NCBI RefSeq assembly: GCF_950295315.1
Contig: NC_080181.1
Coordinates: 34,687,375-34,751,374, forward strand
DNA from: Erinaceus europaeus
Lineage: Eukaryota > Chordata > Mammalia > Eulipotyphla > Erinaceidae
DNA length: 64,000 bases
Reading direction: 5' to 3'
The notes beneath the pieces are model-generated. The model was given only the letters and a program-made list of their open reading frames with translations. It was not told where the DNA came from and made no database searches. Numbering within the stretch: position 1 is the first letter of the stretch; each line of letters begins with the position of its first letter. Below are positions 1 through 11,760 of this stretch, one piece after another. The position numbers and the translations under genes are program-made.

Positions 1-281
1 TTTCATTATGAACTTTATACTGACTCACTGCAGACTATTGTGTACTTTTGCTTTTAGGTATATATTTTGCCTGAATTTATGGATACATGTGAACATATGG
101 CCTATCTCATGGGTCTTGGTCTATATCTGTGTTTTGGGACCTTGTTAGGAAGTGAACCACCTGAAATGGAATTAGAGAATCTTATGAAAGGAAAGGTCTC
201 ACCCGAGTAATAAGGCTGAAGGGTTGACATTCCACGCCTGATATTGCTGGACACAGTCTGAAGTGAAGCTTGATTTTCTGG
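1..281 (-). mobile_element. L1-A 3'UTR fragment (antisense)
   Basis: The plus strand matches the distal 3'UTR block also seen at 46950-47200 and 52750-53000 (shared words 'gactattgtgtacttttgc', 'gaaaggaaaggtctcac', 'ggacacagtctgaagtgaag'). It is non-coding. It starts at the window edge and is joined abruptly at about 281 to L1 ORF2 sequence that should lie several kilobases further 5' in the element. Confidence 0.8.
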
Positions 282-1494
282 TTTTCTGTAGTGTCAGCAT
301 TGATATCTCCTCTATCGTTTACAATTATATTATTTGAATCTTGTAATTTTATTTTAGTGAGTTTGGCTAGGGGTATGTCAATTTTATTTAATTTTTCAAT
401 GAACCATACTTGGCTTTATTGATCTTTTGTATGTCTCTCTTATTTTCAATGTTGTTTATTTCTGCTCTAATTTTTGTGATTTCTCTCCTTCTGCTTGCTT
501 TAGGGTTCCTTTGTTCTTCTTCCTTTAAGTTCTTAAAGCATGCAGTAAGGTAATATATATGAGCTTTTTCTTGTTCTCTAATATGTGGTTGTATGGCTAT
601 GAGTTTCCCTCTCAGTACTGCTTTAACTATGTCCCACATATTTTTATAGCTTGTGTCTCCATTTTAATTTGTTTCTGGAACATTTGAATTTCTTGCTTGA
701 GTGCCTCTCTGACCCAGCAGTTACTAAGCACCATGTTGTTAAGTTTCCAAATTCTATGACTTTTAGTACTTTTCTGTTTGTTGTTGAATGTTAGCTTTAC
801 TCCACTGTGTTTTGAGAAGATACTTTGGATGACTTCAATGCTCTTGAATTTGTTGATACTGTCTCTGTGTCCTAATATGTGGTCTATCCTTGAGGATATG
901 CTGTGTGGATTTGAAAGATTATGCATTCCAGGTTTGGGGGGGCAAAGAACTCTGAAAATGTCCAGGAGGTCTAGTCTGCCTATCTCTTCATTTAATTCTC
1001 TTCTTTCTTTTTTCATTCTCTGCTTCGTTGATCTGTCTAAGTGTGAAAGTGGGGTGTTGATGTCTCCCACTATTATTATATTACTATTGATATATTTTTG
1101 TAGTTCTTTCAGTAGGTGTTTGATGTATTTAGATGGGTCTTCACTGGGTGCCTATATGTTTATAATTGTTAAATTTTCTTGGTTGATTGATGCTTTAATC
1201 ATTATGCAATGGTCTTCCCTATCTTTTATTACTTTATTTAATTTAAAGTCTCTTGTGTCAGAGATGAGAATGGCTATTCCTGCCTTATTTGTGATCCGTT
1301 GGCCTGTATGATCATTTTCCATCCTTTCACTTTAAGTCTGTGTTTGTCTTATTGTGTTAGCAGGGTTCTTGCATGAAGCATATGTTTGGGTTGTGCTTTC
1401 TGATATATACTCCCACTCTGTGTCTTTTAATGAGTGAGTTTAAGCCATTGAAATTTATAGATTTTATGGATTGAATGTATTGTAGTGCCATTAT
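282..1494 (-). pseudogene. L1 ORF2 N-terminal fragment (endonuclease to start of RT)
   Basis: Frame-shifted minus-strand pieces match the other L1 ORF2 copies here, for example 'MGDINTPLSHLDRSTKQRMK' (627-1070), which is the endonuclease region carrying the GDFN-type catalytic motif. ORF2p is the L1 endonuclease/reverse transcriptase that nicks target DNA and primes cDNA synthesis. This copy has lost the RT core and the C-terminal Cys domain and is broken by stops and frameshifts, so it is dead. The long plus-strand open frame at 778-1311 is only its antisense. Confidence 0.75.
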
Positions 1495-1689
1495 TCAACA
1501 ATTTTTTAATTTTCTCTGATATATAGCTAGTATTATGGTGATGTCCTTGTTTATAAAAGGTCTTTTAGAACCTCTTTCAGGGTTGGCTTGATGGTTGCCT
1601 CCTGTTGCCTGTCTAAGAAGCTTTTGATCCCTCCATCTAGTTTGAATGAAAGTCTACCATGATATATTAACCTTTGTTGAAACCCTTTA

Positions 1690-2510
1690 TCATTGAGGGG
1701 TCAATAGATATCTTGCCACTCTCTTCTGGTTTTCAGAATTTGAGTGGAGAAGTCTGCTGATAGACTTTTGGGTTTTCCCTTGTATGTGACTTTTTGTTTT
1801 TCTCTTTCAGCCTTTAGGATCCTTTCTTCTTCCTTACTTCTTTTTATTGTAACTATGATGTGTCTTGGTGTCTTCTGGTCTGGGATGATTCTGTTTGGGA
1901 CTCTCTGGGCCTGTTGGATCTTAATGTCCTTTCTGTTGTTTAGGTCTAGGAAGATTTCTTCCATTATTTCATCTAGGATGTTTACTTCCCCTTCCTCTCT
2001 TCCTCTTGTAGGTCAACTATGTGAAAGTAATTTCTTTTGAGATGATCCTATATGTCTCTGTTGTTGTTTTCAGTGTCTCTCTAACTCTTTTTCAGCTCTT
2101 TTACCTCTTTCTATTTCTCACTAGTGCATCTTCTGTCTGGATAATTCTGTTTTCTGCTACTCTTAGCCTGCTTTCCCTTCACTAAGATTCTTACTTTGGT
2201 TCACTTATAGTTTTGTCTTGTTCTGATAATTGGCCTTAAACTCAGCTCTTTTAGCTTTCAGTTCTCTAATACCAATAGGTAGCTACTATTTCTTTTTTGA
2301 GGGTCTCATTGGTTGTTTCTCTAATTCTGATAGCCCGTTCCTCCATAGTTGTCTTTACTTATATAATTATTAGGTTTATTATTGCTTGCCTTCTTTTCTT
2401 ATCTATTGTTACTTCTGACTGCTTTGGAGTTTCTTCTGAGCTCCTATCATGATTCATTGTGGTGACAGTTTTATTTGCTCTTTATTTAACCATTTTTTAT
2501 GATGTGGATT
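1690..2510 (-). pseudogene. L1 ORF1 remnant (RNA-binding protein)
   Basis: The minus-strand frame at 1701-1964 carries 'DLNNRKDIKIQQAQRVPNRI', which aligns with ORF1 in the copies at 9259-9699 and 57703-58221, in the RRM/C-terminal half. ORF1p is a trimeric coiled-coil nucleic-acid chaperone that packages L1 RNA. The N-terminal half (about 2050-2510) is recognisable only as DNA homology and is full of stops. It is non-functional. Confidence 0.65.
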
Positions 2511-2821
2511 TTATTTTTCTGTTCTTTAATTCTTCATTTGTTGTGTTTTGAGTACAAGCCACACTATACTAAATACCTTTATGACAAATGCAGTCACCAA
2601 CCTCTGAAATTGCAACAATAGCAACTGAAGCAAGGATTGATGCAGTTAAACCAATACCAACTAGCCAAACAACACCTCCAACCCAATAAAAAATAGCAAC
2701 CAAAACTAAAGAAAATGAGAAATTAAAAAAGGAAAAGCAAGAATAGACAATTATGCAAATAAACTGTCCACTATAAATTCTAGGGATAGAAAGAGGAGGA
2801 AGGGAAGTAGAAAAGAAAGAG

Positions 2822-2822
<1 letters not shown>

Positions 2823-2857
<35 letters not shown>

Positions 2858-2863
2858 ACATAC
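2823..2863. repeat. (CA)n microsatellite
   Basis: A run of about 15 CA units followed by 'catacacacatac'. It lies inside the L1 5'UTR and is absent from the equivalent place in the other L1 copies, so it expanded after insertion. Confidence 0.95.
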
Positions 2864-3757
2864 AGAGAGTCCACTCTGGGTCAGATTTCTTCCCCAAAAT
2901 AATTCACAAATGAGTATGTGTGACGTCAGAAAGCAAATGGAGGAAGAATGAAGAAAAAAAAAGAGTAGTGAAAGGATTTTAATTTTTTTAATTAGCTAGG
3001 AGGAGGGAAAAAGGAGAATGGGGGAGAAGTAAGAGAGCAAGTTTCTCTTGATAATGGATAGGACACACAGTCACCTGTCAATGGAAAAAACAACAGTTAA
3101 TTTTGGTCAACCTGAAGAGGAAGGAAAAGGGATATATATATAATAGTAAAAATAAAATAGAGTCATAGAGTAAAAAACCATAAAAGTCAGTATGCTACTT
3201 GGACTGCTCCAGATTGGCTGCAGGAAGCCTAGCAAAGACAGCCAATTGTTAGAAGCATCCACAAAAATAAAAAAGCAACCTCCAGGTAGTCTTTCCCAGG
3301 CATGAGACTGATTAATCAGGTATTTTGTCACTCAAATAGAGCTCCAGCCACCTAAAAAAAAGAAAGAGAAGGAAAACAAAAGGAATAATGCTTAGAATAA
3401 CACCTATGGTGAACCAGGAATCTTGGTAAAGAAAATAGCTCAGTGGGAAGCCTGCTAGGAGTAGCTTTCAAGCCCCTGGGGGATGGCTCTACGGTGGGGT
3501 TCTGAAATAATGATGATGAGTTCTGAAATAATCAAGCCAAAGATTTCCTTTCTTTGTCCCCCTGATATCTGTTTACCAACCCAAGAGTGGGTTTTAGGTC
3601 TCCTCCTAGTTCTCACCCTGACCACCCCTTCTATACCCTCCCACTGACAGCACAATATCCTGCCCTATCCAGAGAATCCCAGATTGGAAGCTGCTTATTT
3701 TTGGAGCTCATGCCAACTGTTGTGTCCAAGTTACCATCTTGGCTTCACCCCCAACCC

Positions 3758-3974
3758 CTACTACTACATCTTAATGCTCCTTTTCTCTCTTCTCTTCAGT
3801 CCCGATGAGTCTGGAGTTCATAGTCCTCTTATCTTCTCTCTCCTATCACTTTTCCCTTGCTGGGAGTATGTATCAAAATAGTTTTTGGGGTACAGAACAT
3901 GGGAGTTCTGTTTTCTATAATTGATTATCTGCTGGGCTTAGCTGTTGACAGGTCAATTTATACCACGAGCCTGG
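3758..3974 (-). mobile_element. Flank with old L1 3'UTR fragment
   Basis: About 3855-3974 resembles the L1 3'UTR ('tgggagtatgtatcaaaata', 'gttgacaggtcaatttatac') in minus orientation. It is where the full-length L1 at 3991-12125 inserted. 3758-3854 is unassigned. Confidence 0.5.
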
Positions 3975-3990
3975 AGTAAAAAACCTTTTA

Positions 3991-5325
3991 TTTTTTAATT
4001 ATATATATATATATTTATTTAATAAAGGATAAATTAACAAAACCATAGGGTAGGAGGGGTACAACTCCACACAATTCCCACCACCCAATCACCATATCCC
4101 ATCCCCTCCCCTGATAGCTTTCCCATTTTCTATCCCTCTGGGATCATGGACCCAGGGTCATTGGTTGCATAAGGTGGAAGATCTGGCTTCTGTAATTGCT
4201 TCCCAGCTGAACATGGATGTTGACTTGTCAGTCCATACTCCCAGTTTGCCTCTCTCTTTCCCAAGTAGGGTAGGGCTCTGGGGAAGCGGAGCTCCAGGAC
4301 ACATTGGTGGGGTCTTCAGTCCAGGGAAGCCTGGCCAGCATCCTGATGGCATCTGGAACCTGGTGGCTGAAAAGAGAGTTAACATACAAAGCCAAACAAA
4401 TTGTTGAGCAATCATGGACCCAAAGCTTGGAATAGTGGAGAGGAAGTGTTAGGGGGGGTACTCACTGCAAACTCTAGTGTATTTCTGCTTTCAGGTATAT
4501 ATTTTGTAGTAGTTTCTGGATATGTGTGAACATATGATCTTTCTCACAGAAACTGGTGTATATCTAGGTTTTGGGACTTTGTTAGAAAGTGAACCACCTG
4601 GGATGGAATTACAGTATACTATGAAAGGAAAGGTCTCAAAGTGATGAAGCTGAAGGGTTGTCATTTCACACCTGAAGTCTCTGGACACAGTGTGAGCTGA
4701 AGCATATTGAGGTGGCAATTGTTGCGTTGGTGAGGTTGTGATCAGCAGATGCAATATTATTTGATATGGATTGGGAGAGACATACAGGAAAGTGGGCCCT
4801 ATCCTAAGGTTCCAGGACTAGGGGAAATATAGGCTCTAGAGTGGAGATGTGAGGTTCCTGCTGTCTTAGGGTTCAAAAAGACAATGGATAGTTAATGTTA
4901 TCACATTATTTGGTAATTGGGTTAACTTTGAAAAGTCCTTTTGTTAGGGTTTGCTGTATCTATATATAGCTGTGCCATTGGTTGCTTCTGATCTACTTGG
5001 TCTAGGCTTTTGAGAGAGTCTGCATATCAAATACACAGCTTATATAATAAAAAGACAGTCTGTGTTTTAAAACTTCTAGACATGCAATTAATTTTTCCCA
5101 ACTCATATTAATTAACTAGTGATTTATATGACTACACTTTACTAGGAGTGTACATAAACACCATTCCCACCACCAAAAGTCTGTGCCCTATCCCACCCAT
5201 CCACCCCCAACCCCCACTGGCCCAGGAAGCTGCATGTCTACCCCTCACCATAGGGTTTTTACTTTGGTGCCCTACTTAAAATTTGATCAGGTCCTGCTTT
5301 TAGTTTCCCTTTCAGATCTTCTCTC
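3991..5325 (-). other. L1-A 3'UTR and poly(A) end
   Basis: Non-coding segment between the ORF2 stop and the poly(A). The end reads, on the minus strand, '...ccctatggttttgttaattt' then 'atcctttattaaat'. The same segment is found at 52298-53641, and its fragments are scattered through the window (17.9, 22.9, 27.2, 36.7, 40.3 kb). Small open frames here, such as 4158-4415, recur only because the UTR recurs. Confidence 0.85.
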
Positions 5326-8300
5326 TCAACTTCTGTTGATGATTGGGATCATCCCATACTCCTCTTTATCTTTCTGACTAAGCTCACTTAACATAATTCC
5401 TTCTAGCTCTATCCAAGATGGGTCAGAGAAGGTGGGTTCATTGTTCTTGATAACTGTAGAGTATTCCATTGTGTATGTATACCACAGCTTTCTCAGCCAC
5501 TGATCTGTTGTTGGGAACCTGGGTTGCTTCCAGGTTTTAGCTATTATGAAATGTGCTGGTATGAACATAGGAGTACACACCTCTTTTTGGTGGGTGTTAT
5601 GGAGTCCTTGGGGTATAAACCCAGGAGATGAATTACTGATCATACGGAAGGTCCATGTCTAGCCTTGTGAGAATTTTCCAGACTGCTCTCCACAGAGGCT
5701 GTACCAATTTACATTCCCACCAGCAATGCAAAAGGGTTCCTCTGTCCCCACAGCCTCTCCAGCATTTGTTGCTGCTGTCCTTTTTGATGTATGTCATTCT
5801 TACAGGAGTGATGTGGTATCTCAAAGTTGTCTTAATTTGCATTTCTCTGACAATCAGTGACCTAGAGCAGTTTTTCAAATGTTTGTTAGCCTGTTGGATC
5901 TCCTCTGAGGTGAATGTTTTGTTCATGTCCTCTGCCCTTTTTTGGATGGGGTCATTTGCTTTTTTGGTGCTAAGTTTGCTGAGCTGTTTATATATTTTGG
6001 TGATTAGTTTCTTGTCTGATGTATGGCATGTGAAGATCTTCTCCCATTCTGTGAGGGGTCTCTTTGTTTGTTCAATATATTCTTTGGATGTGCAGAAGCT
6101 TTTCAATTTGATGTAGTCCCATTGGTTTGTTTCTGCTTTAGTCTTTCTTTCAATTGGGTTTATTTCATCAAAGATGTCCTTGAGGTGTGGTGGGAAAGTG
6201 TTTTACCAATATTTTCCTCTAAGTATTTGATTGCTTCTGGTCTAACATCCAGGTCTTTGATCCATTTGGAGTTGATTTTTGCTTCTGGCGAGATAAAGTG
6301 GTTCAATTTCTTTCTTCTTCATGTTACAACCCAGTAACATGTAACATATAATCTGATCAAAGATTAGTTGTCCATAGGTGTGGGGATTTATTTCTGGGCT
6401 TTAAATTCACTTTAAATTCCACTGGTCTGTGACCCTATTTTTGTTCCAGTACCATGCTGTTTTGATTATGATGGCTTTATAATGTAGTTTGAGATCTGTG
6501 AGTGTGATGCCTCCGTTTCTGTTTCTTTTCCTCAAGATCATTTTGGCAATTCTAGGTGTTTTCAGGTTCCAGATAAATTATTGTAGTGTTTGTTCTATTC
6601 TCTAAAGAAGCTTGGTGGAACTTGGATGGATACTTCATTAAATTTGTATATGGCTCTGGGGAGAATATTCATTTTGATCATATTTATTCTTCAAAACCAG
6701 AGCATGGGATATTTTTCCATTTCTTGGTATCAGTTTCTATTTCTTGAGTAGGGACTCATAGTTTTCTGTATACAAGCCTTTCACTTCTTTGGTCAACTTT
6801 ATTCCTAGGTATTTTATTGATTTTTTTGCAACAGCAAATGGGAGTGATTTCTGGATGTCTTCTTCAGATTTAGTGTTTGCAAAAAGAAATAACACTGATT
6901 TTTGTACATTGATTTTGTAGCCTGACACCTTGCTATACTGCCTAATAACTTCTAGTAGCTTTCTGCTGGACTCTTTAGGTTTTTCTATGTATACTATCAT
7001 ATCATCTGCAAATAGTGAGAGCTTGACTTCTTCCCTTCCAATCTATATTCCTTTGATTTCTTTCTCTTGCCTGATTGCTATGGCAAGAACTTCCAATACT
7101 ATGTTGAAGAGTAATGGTGACAGTGGACAGCCCTGTCTAGTCCCCGGTCTGAGGGGGAATGCTTTCAGCTTCTGTCCACTGAGTATGATGTTGGATGTAG
7201 GTTTGCTTTGTATAGATTCCACTATCTTGAGAAATTTCCCATCTATTCTCATTTTTTATAGAGTTTTGAGCATGAATGGGTGTTTGATCTTGTCAAAGGC
7301 TTTCTCTGCATCTATTGAAATAATCATGTGGTTTTTGGCTTTGCTTTTATTGATGTGGTGAATGACATTGATTGACTTATGGATGTTGAACCAGCCTTGC
7401 ATTCCTGGGATGAATTCCACTTGGTTGTGATGAACAATCTTTCTGATGTGCTGCTGTATCTAGTTGGCCAAGATCTTGTTTAATATTTTGGCATCTATGT
7501 TCATCAGAGATATTAGTCTGTAGTTTTCCCTTTTTGTGTGTCCCTATCAGCTTTTGGTATCAGGGTGATGTTGTCTTCATAGAAGGTTGAAGGAAGTATT
7601 CTTGTTTTTCAGTCTTATGGAAAAGCTTAAGAAGGATGGGTACTAACTGTTTCCTGAATGTTCTGTAGAATTCTTTTCTGAAGCAGTCTGGTCAAGGACT
7701 TTTGTTGTTGGGGAGATTCTTAATAATGGTTTCAATTTCTTTGTCTGTGATTAGTACATTTAGGTTTTGTAGTTCTTGTTGGTTCACTTTTGGAAGGGTA
7801 TGTACTTCTAGGAATTGTTCCATTTCTTCCAGATTCTCTAGCTTGGTGGTGTAAAGTTCTTTATAGAAGTTTCACATGGTTTTCTGGATTTCTGTGGTAT
7901 CAGTGTGATATCTCCTCTATTGTTTACAATTCTATTAATTTGAGTCTTCTCTTTTTTATTTTTGAGTCTGGCTAGGGGTTTGTCAATTTTGTTTAATCTT
8001 TCAAAGAACCAACATTTGCCTTCATTTATCTTTTGTATGGTTCTCTTATTTTTGATGTTGTTTATTTCTTCTCTAATTTTAGTGATTTCTGTCCTTCTAT
8101 TTGCTTTAGGGTTCCTTTGCTCCTCTTCCTCTAAGTCCTTGAGGTGTGCAGGAAGGTCATTCATTTGGGCTTTTTCTTGTTGTTTAATATGTAATTGTAT
8201 GGCTATAAGTTTCCCTCTCAATACTGCTTTAGGTGTGTTCCAAATATTTTGGTAGGTTGTGTCTTCATTTTCATTTGTTTACAGGAACTATTGAATTTCA

Positions 8301-9098
8301 TGCTTGAGTGACTCTCTAACCCAGTGGTTCTTATGGAGTATGTTGTTTAGTTTCCAAATTCTGTGACTTTTAATAATTTTCTGTTTATTGTTAAATGCTA
8401 GTTTTACTCCACTGTGGTCTAGAAGATACTTGGTATGATTTCAATGCTCTTGAATTTGTCGTTGCTGTTTTTGTGGCCTAACATGTGGTCTATTCTTGAG
8501 TATGTGTTATGTGGATTTGAAAAGAATGTGTATTCCGGTTTTTTGGGTGAAGGACTCTGAAAATGTCCAAGAGGTCTAGTCTTGTCAAGCTCTTCATTCA
8601 ATTCTCTTGTATCTTTGTTGGTTCTCTGCTTTGTTGATCTGTCTAAGTGTGAGAGTGGGTTGTTGAAGTCTCCCACTATTATTGTATTACTATTGATGTA
8701 TTTTTGAAATTCTTCAGTAAGTGCTTGATGTATTTAGATGGTCCCTCATTGGGTGCATAGATGTTAATAATTATTAAGTCTTCTTGGCTGATTGATCCTC
8801 TAATCATTATGTAATGTCCTTGCCTATCTTTTATTACTTTATTTAATTTAAAATCTATTGTGTCTGAGATGAGAATGGCTGTTCCTGCATTTTTTTGTGG
8901 ACCGTTAGCCTGTATGATAGTTTTCCATCCTTTCACTTTAAGTCTGTGTTTATCTTGTTGTGACAGATGGGATTCTTGCAAGCAGCATATGGTTGGGTTA
9001 TGTTTTCTGATCCATCCCCCCACTTTGTGCCTTTTGATGGGTGAGTTTAAGTCATTGACATTTATTGATATTATGGATTTAATGTATTGTAGTGCCAT
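5326..9098 (-). pseudogene. L1 ORF2 pseudogene (endonuclease/reverse transcriptase)
   Basis: This would encode ORF2p, the L1 endonuclease-RT acting in target-primed reverse transcription. On the minus strand it begins at 9098 with 'MALQYIKSIISINVNDLNSP', the L1 AP-endonuclease start with its catalytic Asn, followed by 'CLQESHL' (catalytic Glu). The RT core includes '[20 protein letters not shown]' (7043-7252) and the FADD catalytic box just before 7000 ('[12 protein letters not shown]' follows). The C-terminal zinc-like motif '[18 protein letters not shown]' (CX3CX7HX4C) lies in 5633-6106, and the frame ends at 5326 ('...INRS'). At least seven frame changes or stops split it. Plus-strand frames here (5655-6116, 6930-7361) are antisense shadows. 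Confidence 0.92.
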
Positions 9099-9258
9099 TG
9101 TTCTAAAAAAAATTGTTTACTCTGATATATTGCAAGTATTATAGTGATGTTCTTGTTTATAAGATGTCTTTTAAAACCTTTTTCTTGGCCGGTTTTGTGA
9201 TGGTTTCCTCCTTTAACTGTTTGTCTAAGAAGGTTTTGACTCCTCCATCTAGTTTGAA

Positions 9259-10066
9259 TTAAAGTCTAGCAGGATATATTATCCTTGGTTGAAACCCTTT
9301 TTCATTCAAGGTTCTATTGATATCTTGCCATTCTCTTCTGGCTTTTAGAGTTTTAGTGGAGAAGTATGCTGATAGTCTTATGGGTTTTCCCCTGTATGTG
9401 ACTTTTTGTTTCTCTCTTGCAGCCTTTAGGGTCCTTTCTTTATCTTTACTTCTTCTCATTGTGATTATGATGTGTCTTGGTGTCTTCAGGTCTGGGTTGT
9501 ATCTCTTTGGAACTCTCTGGGCCTCTTGAATCTTGATGTCCTTTCTGTTATTCAGGTCTGGGAAGTTTTCTTCTATTATTTCCTCTAAAATGTTTTCTTC
9601 CCCTTCCTCTCTTTCTTCCTCTGGCAGGCCCATTATACAAATGTTACTTCTTTTGAGATCATCCCATATGTCTCTGTTGTTGTTTTCAGTCTCTCTCAAT
9701 CTCTTTTGAGCTCTTTCACCTCTTTCTTCGTTTTCTCTAACTCATCCTCTGTCTGAATAATTCTGTTTTCTGCTTCTGTTAGTCTGCTTTCCCTTGCCTC
9801 AGCTTCTTTCTTCATTACAGCTATTTCAGATTTCTGTTCTCTAATTGCCTCAAGATAACCAGTATTTTCTTGGGGGTCTCAACTGTTGTTTCCCTAATAC
9901 TGCCATTCCTTTCCTCCCATGTTGTTTTCATTTCTGTGATTATTAAGCTTATTATTGCTTGCAGACTTTTCTTATCTATGGTTACTTCTGGCTGATTTGT
10001 AGTTTCTTCTGGGCTCTTGTCTTCATTCTTCAGAGAAACAGTTTTATTTGTTTTTGATCTACCCAT
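9259..10066 (-). pseudogene. L1 ORF1 pseudogene
   Basis: ORF1p is the L1 RNA-binding chaperone. The start is at 10066 ('MGRSKTNKTVSLKNEDKSPE'), identical in its first eight residues to the copy starting at 58962. The C-terminal half at 9259-9699 has 'NNRDIWDDLKRSNICIMGLP', the start of the RRM-like domain, then an acidic 'EEEREEGEENILEE' stretch. The two halves are in different frames and the coiled-coil part between them (9700-9820) is degraded. A SINE with a duplicated copy of the start-codon region sits immediately upstream. Confidence 0.88.
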
Positions 10067-10071
10067 TTTTT

Positions 10072-10332
10072 TATATTTGTTTTATTTATTCCCTTTTGTT
10101 GCCCTTGTTGTTTTATTGTTGTAGTTATTATTGTTGTTGTCGTTGTTGGATAGGACAGAGAGAATTGGAGAGAGGAGGGGAAGACAGAGAGGAGGAGAGA
10201 AAGACAGACACCTGCAGACCTGCTTCACCGCCTGTGAAGTGACTCCCCTGCAGGTGGGGAGCCGGGGTTTGAACCGGTCCTTGTGCTTTGCACCACCTGC
10301 GCTTAACCCGCTGCACTACAGCCCGACTCCCA
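10072..10332 (-). mobile_element. Hedgehog tRNA-type SINE inserted at the L1 ORF1 start
   Basis: Minus-oriented SINE with head 'gggagtcgggctgtagtgca', the 'ctccccacctgcagg' block, a CT-rich block and a CAA-rich tail. The target duplication 'atctacccatttttt' is perfect (10057-10071 and 10333-10347) and contains the ORF1 ATG region of the host L1. It postdates the L1. Confidence 0.93.
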
Positions 10333-10579
10333 ATCTACCCATTTTTTGATTTATGTGTTTCTTATTTTTATGTTCTGTTGTTCCTCAGTTGTTGTGTTTT
10401 GAGTACAAGCAACACTGTACTAAATACCTTTATGACAAATGCAATCACCAACCTCAGGTATTAGAATAGCAATTGAAGCAAGGATTGAAGAAGTTTAATA
10501 ACTACCAGTTAGCCAAACAATGTCTCAGTCTGTAAAAATAGCAAGCCAGTCCAAGTGGAGAAGAAAGAGAAAGGAATGA

Positions 10580-11760
10580 ACGGATAGAAGAATAGACAAT
10601 TGTGTAAATCTAATATCCACTGTATACTCTAGGGGTAGCAAGAGGAGAAAGGGAAGTAGAGCAGAGATACACATATAGAGAGTCCACTCTGAGTCAGATT
10701 TCTTCCCCGAAATAATTCACAAATGAATATCAGTGAATTCAGAAAGACAAATAAGGAAGGAATAAATGGAAGACAAGATAAAAAAGAGAAACAAGAGAGA
10801 TAAAAAAGATAAGAAAAAGAGCTGTAATAAAAGAGCAGTGAAAAAAAGTTTTTAATTGATTGATTTACTTTTTATTTATTTTATTTTTTTAATTAGCTAG
10901 GAGGAGGGAGAAGGGGAGAGTCTGTAGAGGAGGTAGGTGTAGTGAGACAAGTTCCTCTCACAATTGATAGATGCCCAGTACCCTAGCAATGAAAGATACC
11001 CTAAGAGTTAATTCTGGTCAACCTAAAGGAGGAGGGGAAGAGATACACATTTATATAATATTAATAATAAAATAAAGCAGGGTAAAAACTTGTTCCAGTT
11101 TGCCTCAGACCTCCTGAGCAGAGGCAGCTGATTGTTAAGAAAGTTAAAAAAAAAAAACAACAAAAAACCTCAGGACTAGATAAGAGTAGCAGAATAGACA
11201 GTTATTCAAATCTACTATTCACTGTATATTCTAGGGGTAGCTAAAGGAGAAAGGGAAGTAGAGCAGAGATACATGCAGAGAGTCCACTCTGAGTCAGATT
11301 TCTTCCCCAAAATAATTCAGAAACGTGTATCAGTGAATTCAGAAAGCTAAAGGAGGAAGGAAGAAAGGATGGCAAGAATGAGAAAAAGAAGAAAAAAGAG
11401 ATAGAGATAAAAAAGAAAAAGAACAGTAATAAAATAGCAGTGAAAGGAAAGAGTTATTTATTTATTTATTTTTTATTATTTAATTAGCTATGCGGGGGGG
11501 AGGGAGAGAATGAGAAGTGGCGGTAGGAATTATGAAACAAGTTATTTTAGCAGTGAATAAGACAGTCAGTCCCCTAGCAATAAAAAATACACTAAGAGTT
11601 AATTCTGGTCAACCTGAAGGAGAGGGGGAAAGGGGTATGCGTTTATCTTGCATTGATAATAAAATAGAACAGAATAAAAAACCTGTCCTGTCTTCAGCTT
11701 GGATGGCTCCAGATTGCCTCAGGCCCCCTGAGCAGAGGCACCTGGTTGGCTACGTAGAAA
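10580..11760 (-). repeat. Two tandem ~0.6-kb L1 5'UTR monomers
   Basis: Units at about 10580-11160 and 11180-11760 share long blocks. 'agtccactctgagtcagatt' recurs exactly 600 bp apart (10681 and 11281). 'agagttaattctggtcaacc' and the gagcagaggca block recur at about 590 bp. This is the arrangement expected of a monomeric L1 promoter, as known for mouse L1. The order within each unit is the same and A-rich spacers separate the units. Confidence 0.85.

Larger units (their letters stand above)
282..3757 (-). mobile_element. L1-A element, 5' half (ORF2 start, ORF1, 5'UTR)
   Basis: Read on the minus strand, this holds in order a 5'UTR (about 3757-2530), a decayed ORF1 (about 2510-1690) and the first third of ORF2 (about 1494-282). 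It is collinear with the better-preserved copies at 3991-12125 and 52298-60288. The 5' end is placed near 3757, because the minus strand there has the L1-type start 'aagccaagatggtaac'. Only one copy of the ~0.6-kb 5'UTR monomer is present, against two in the other copies. The 3' two thirds of ORF2 are missing. Confidence 0.75.

Noticed and set aside
778..1311. 177-residue plus-strand open frame
   Set aside because: Antisense of L1 ORF2; the same antisense frame recurs at 6930-7361 and 55294-55716 because ORF2 recurs.
2569..2874. Minus-strand frame with hydrophobic and Cys/Val-rich start
   Set aside because: It is translation of a (CA)n repeat and L1 5'UTR.
4158..4415. Small frame conserved with 52324-52710
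   Set aside because: Similarity is explained by the shared L1 3'UTR, not by a protein.
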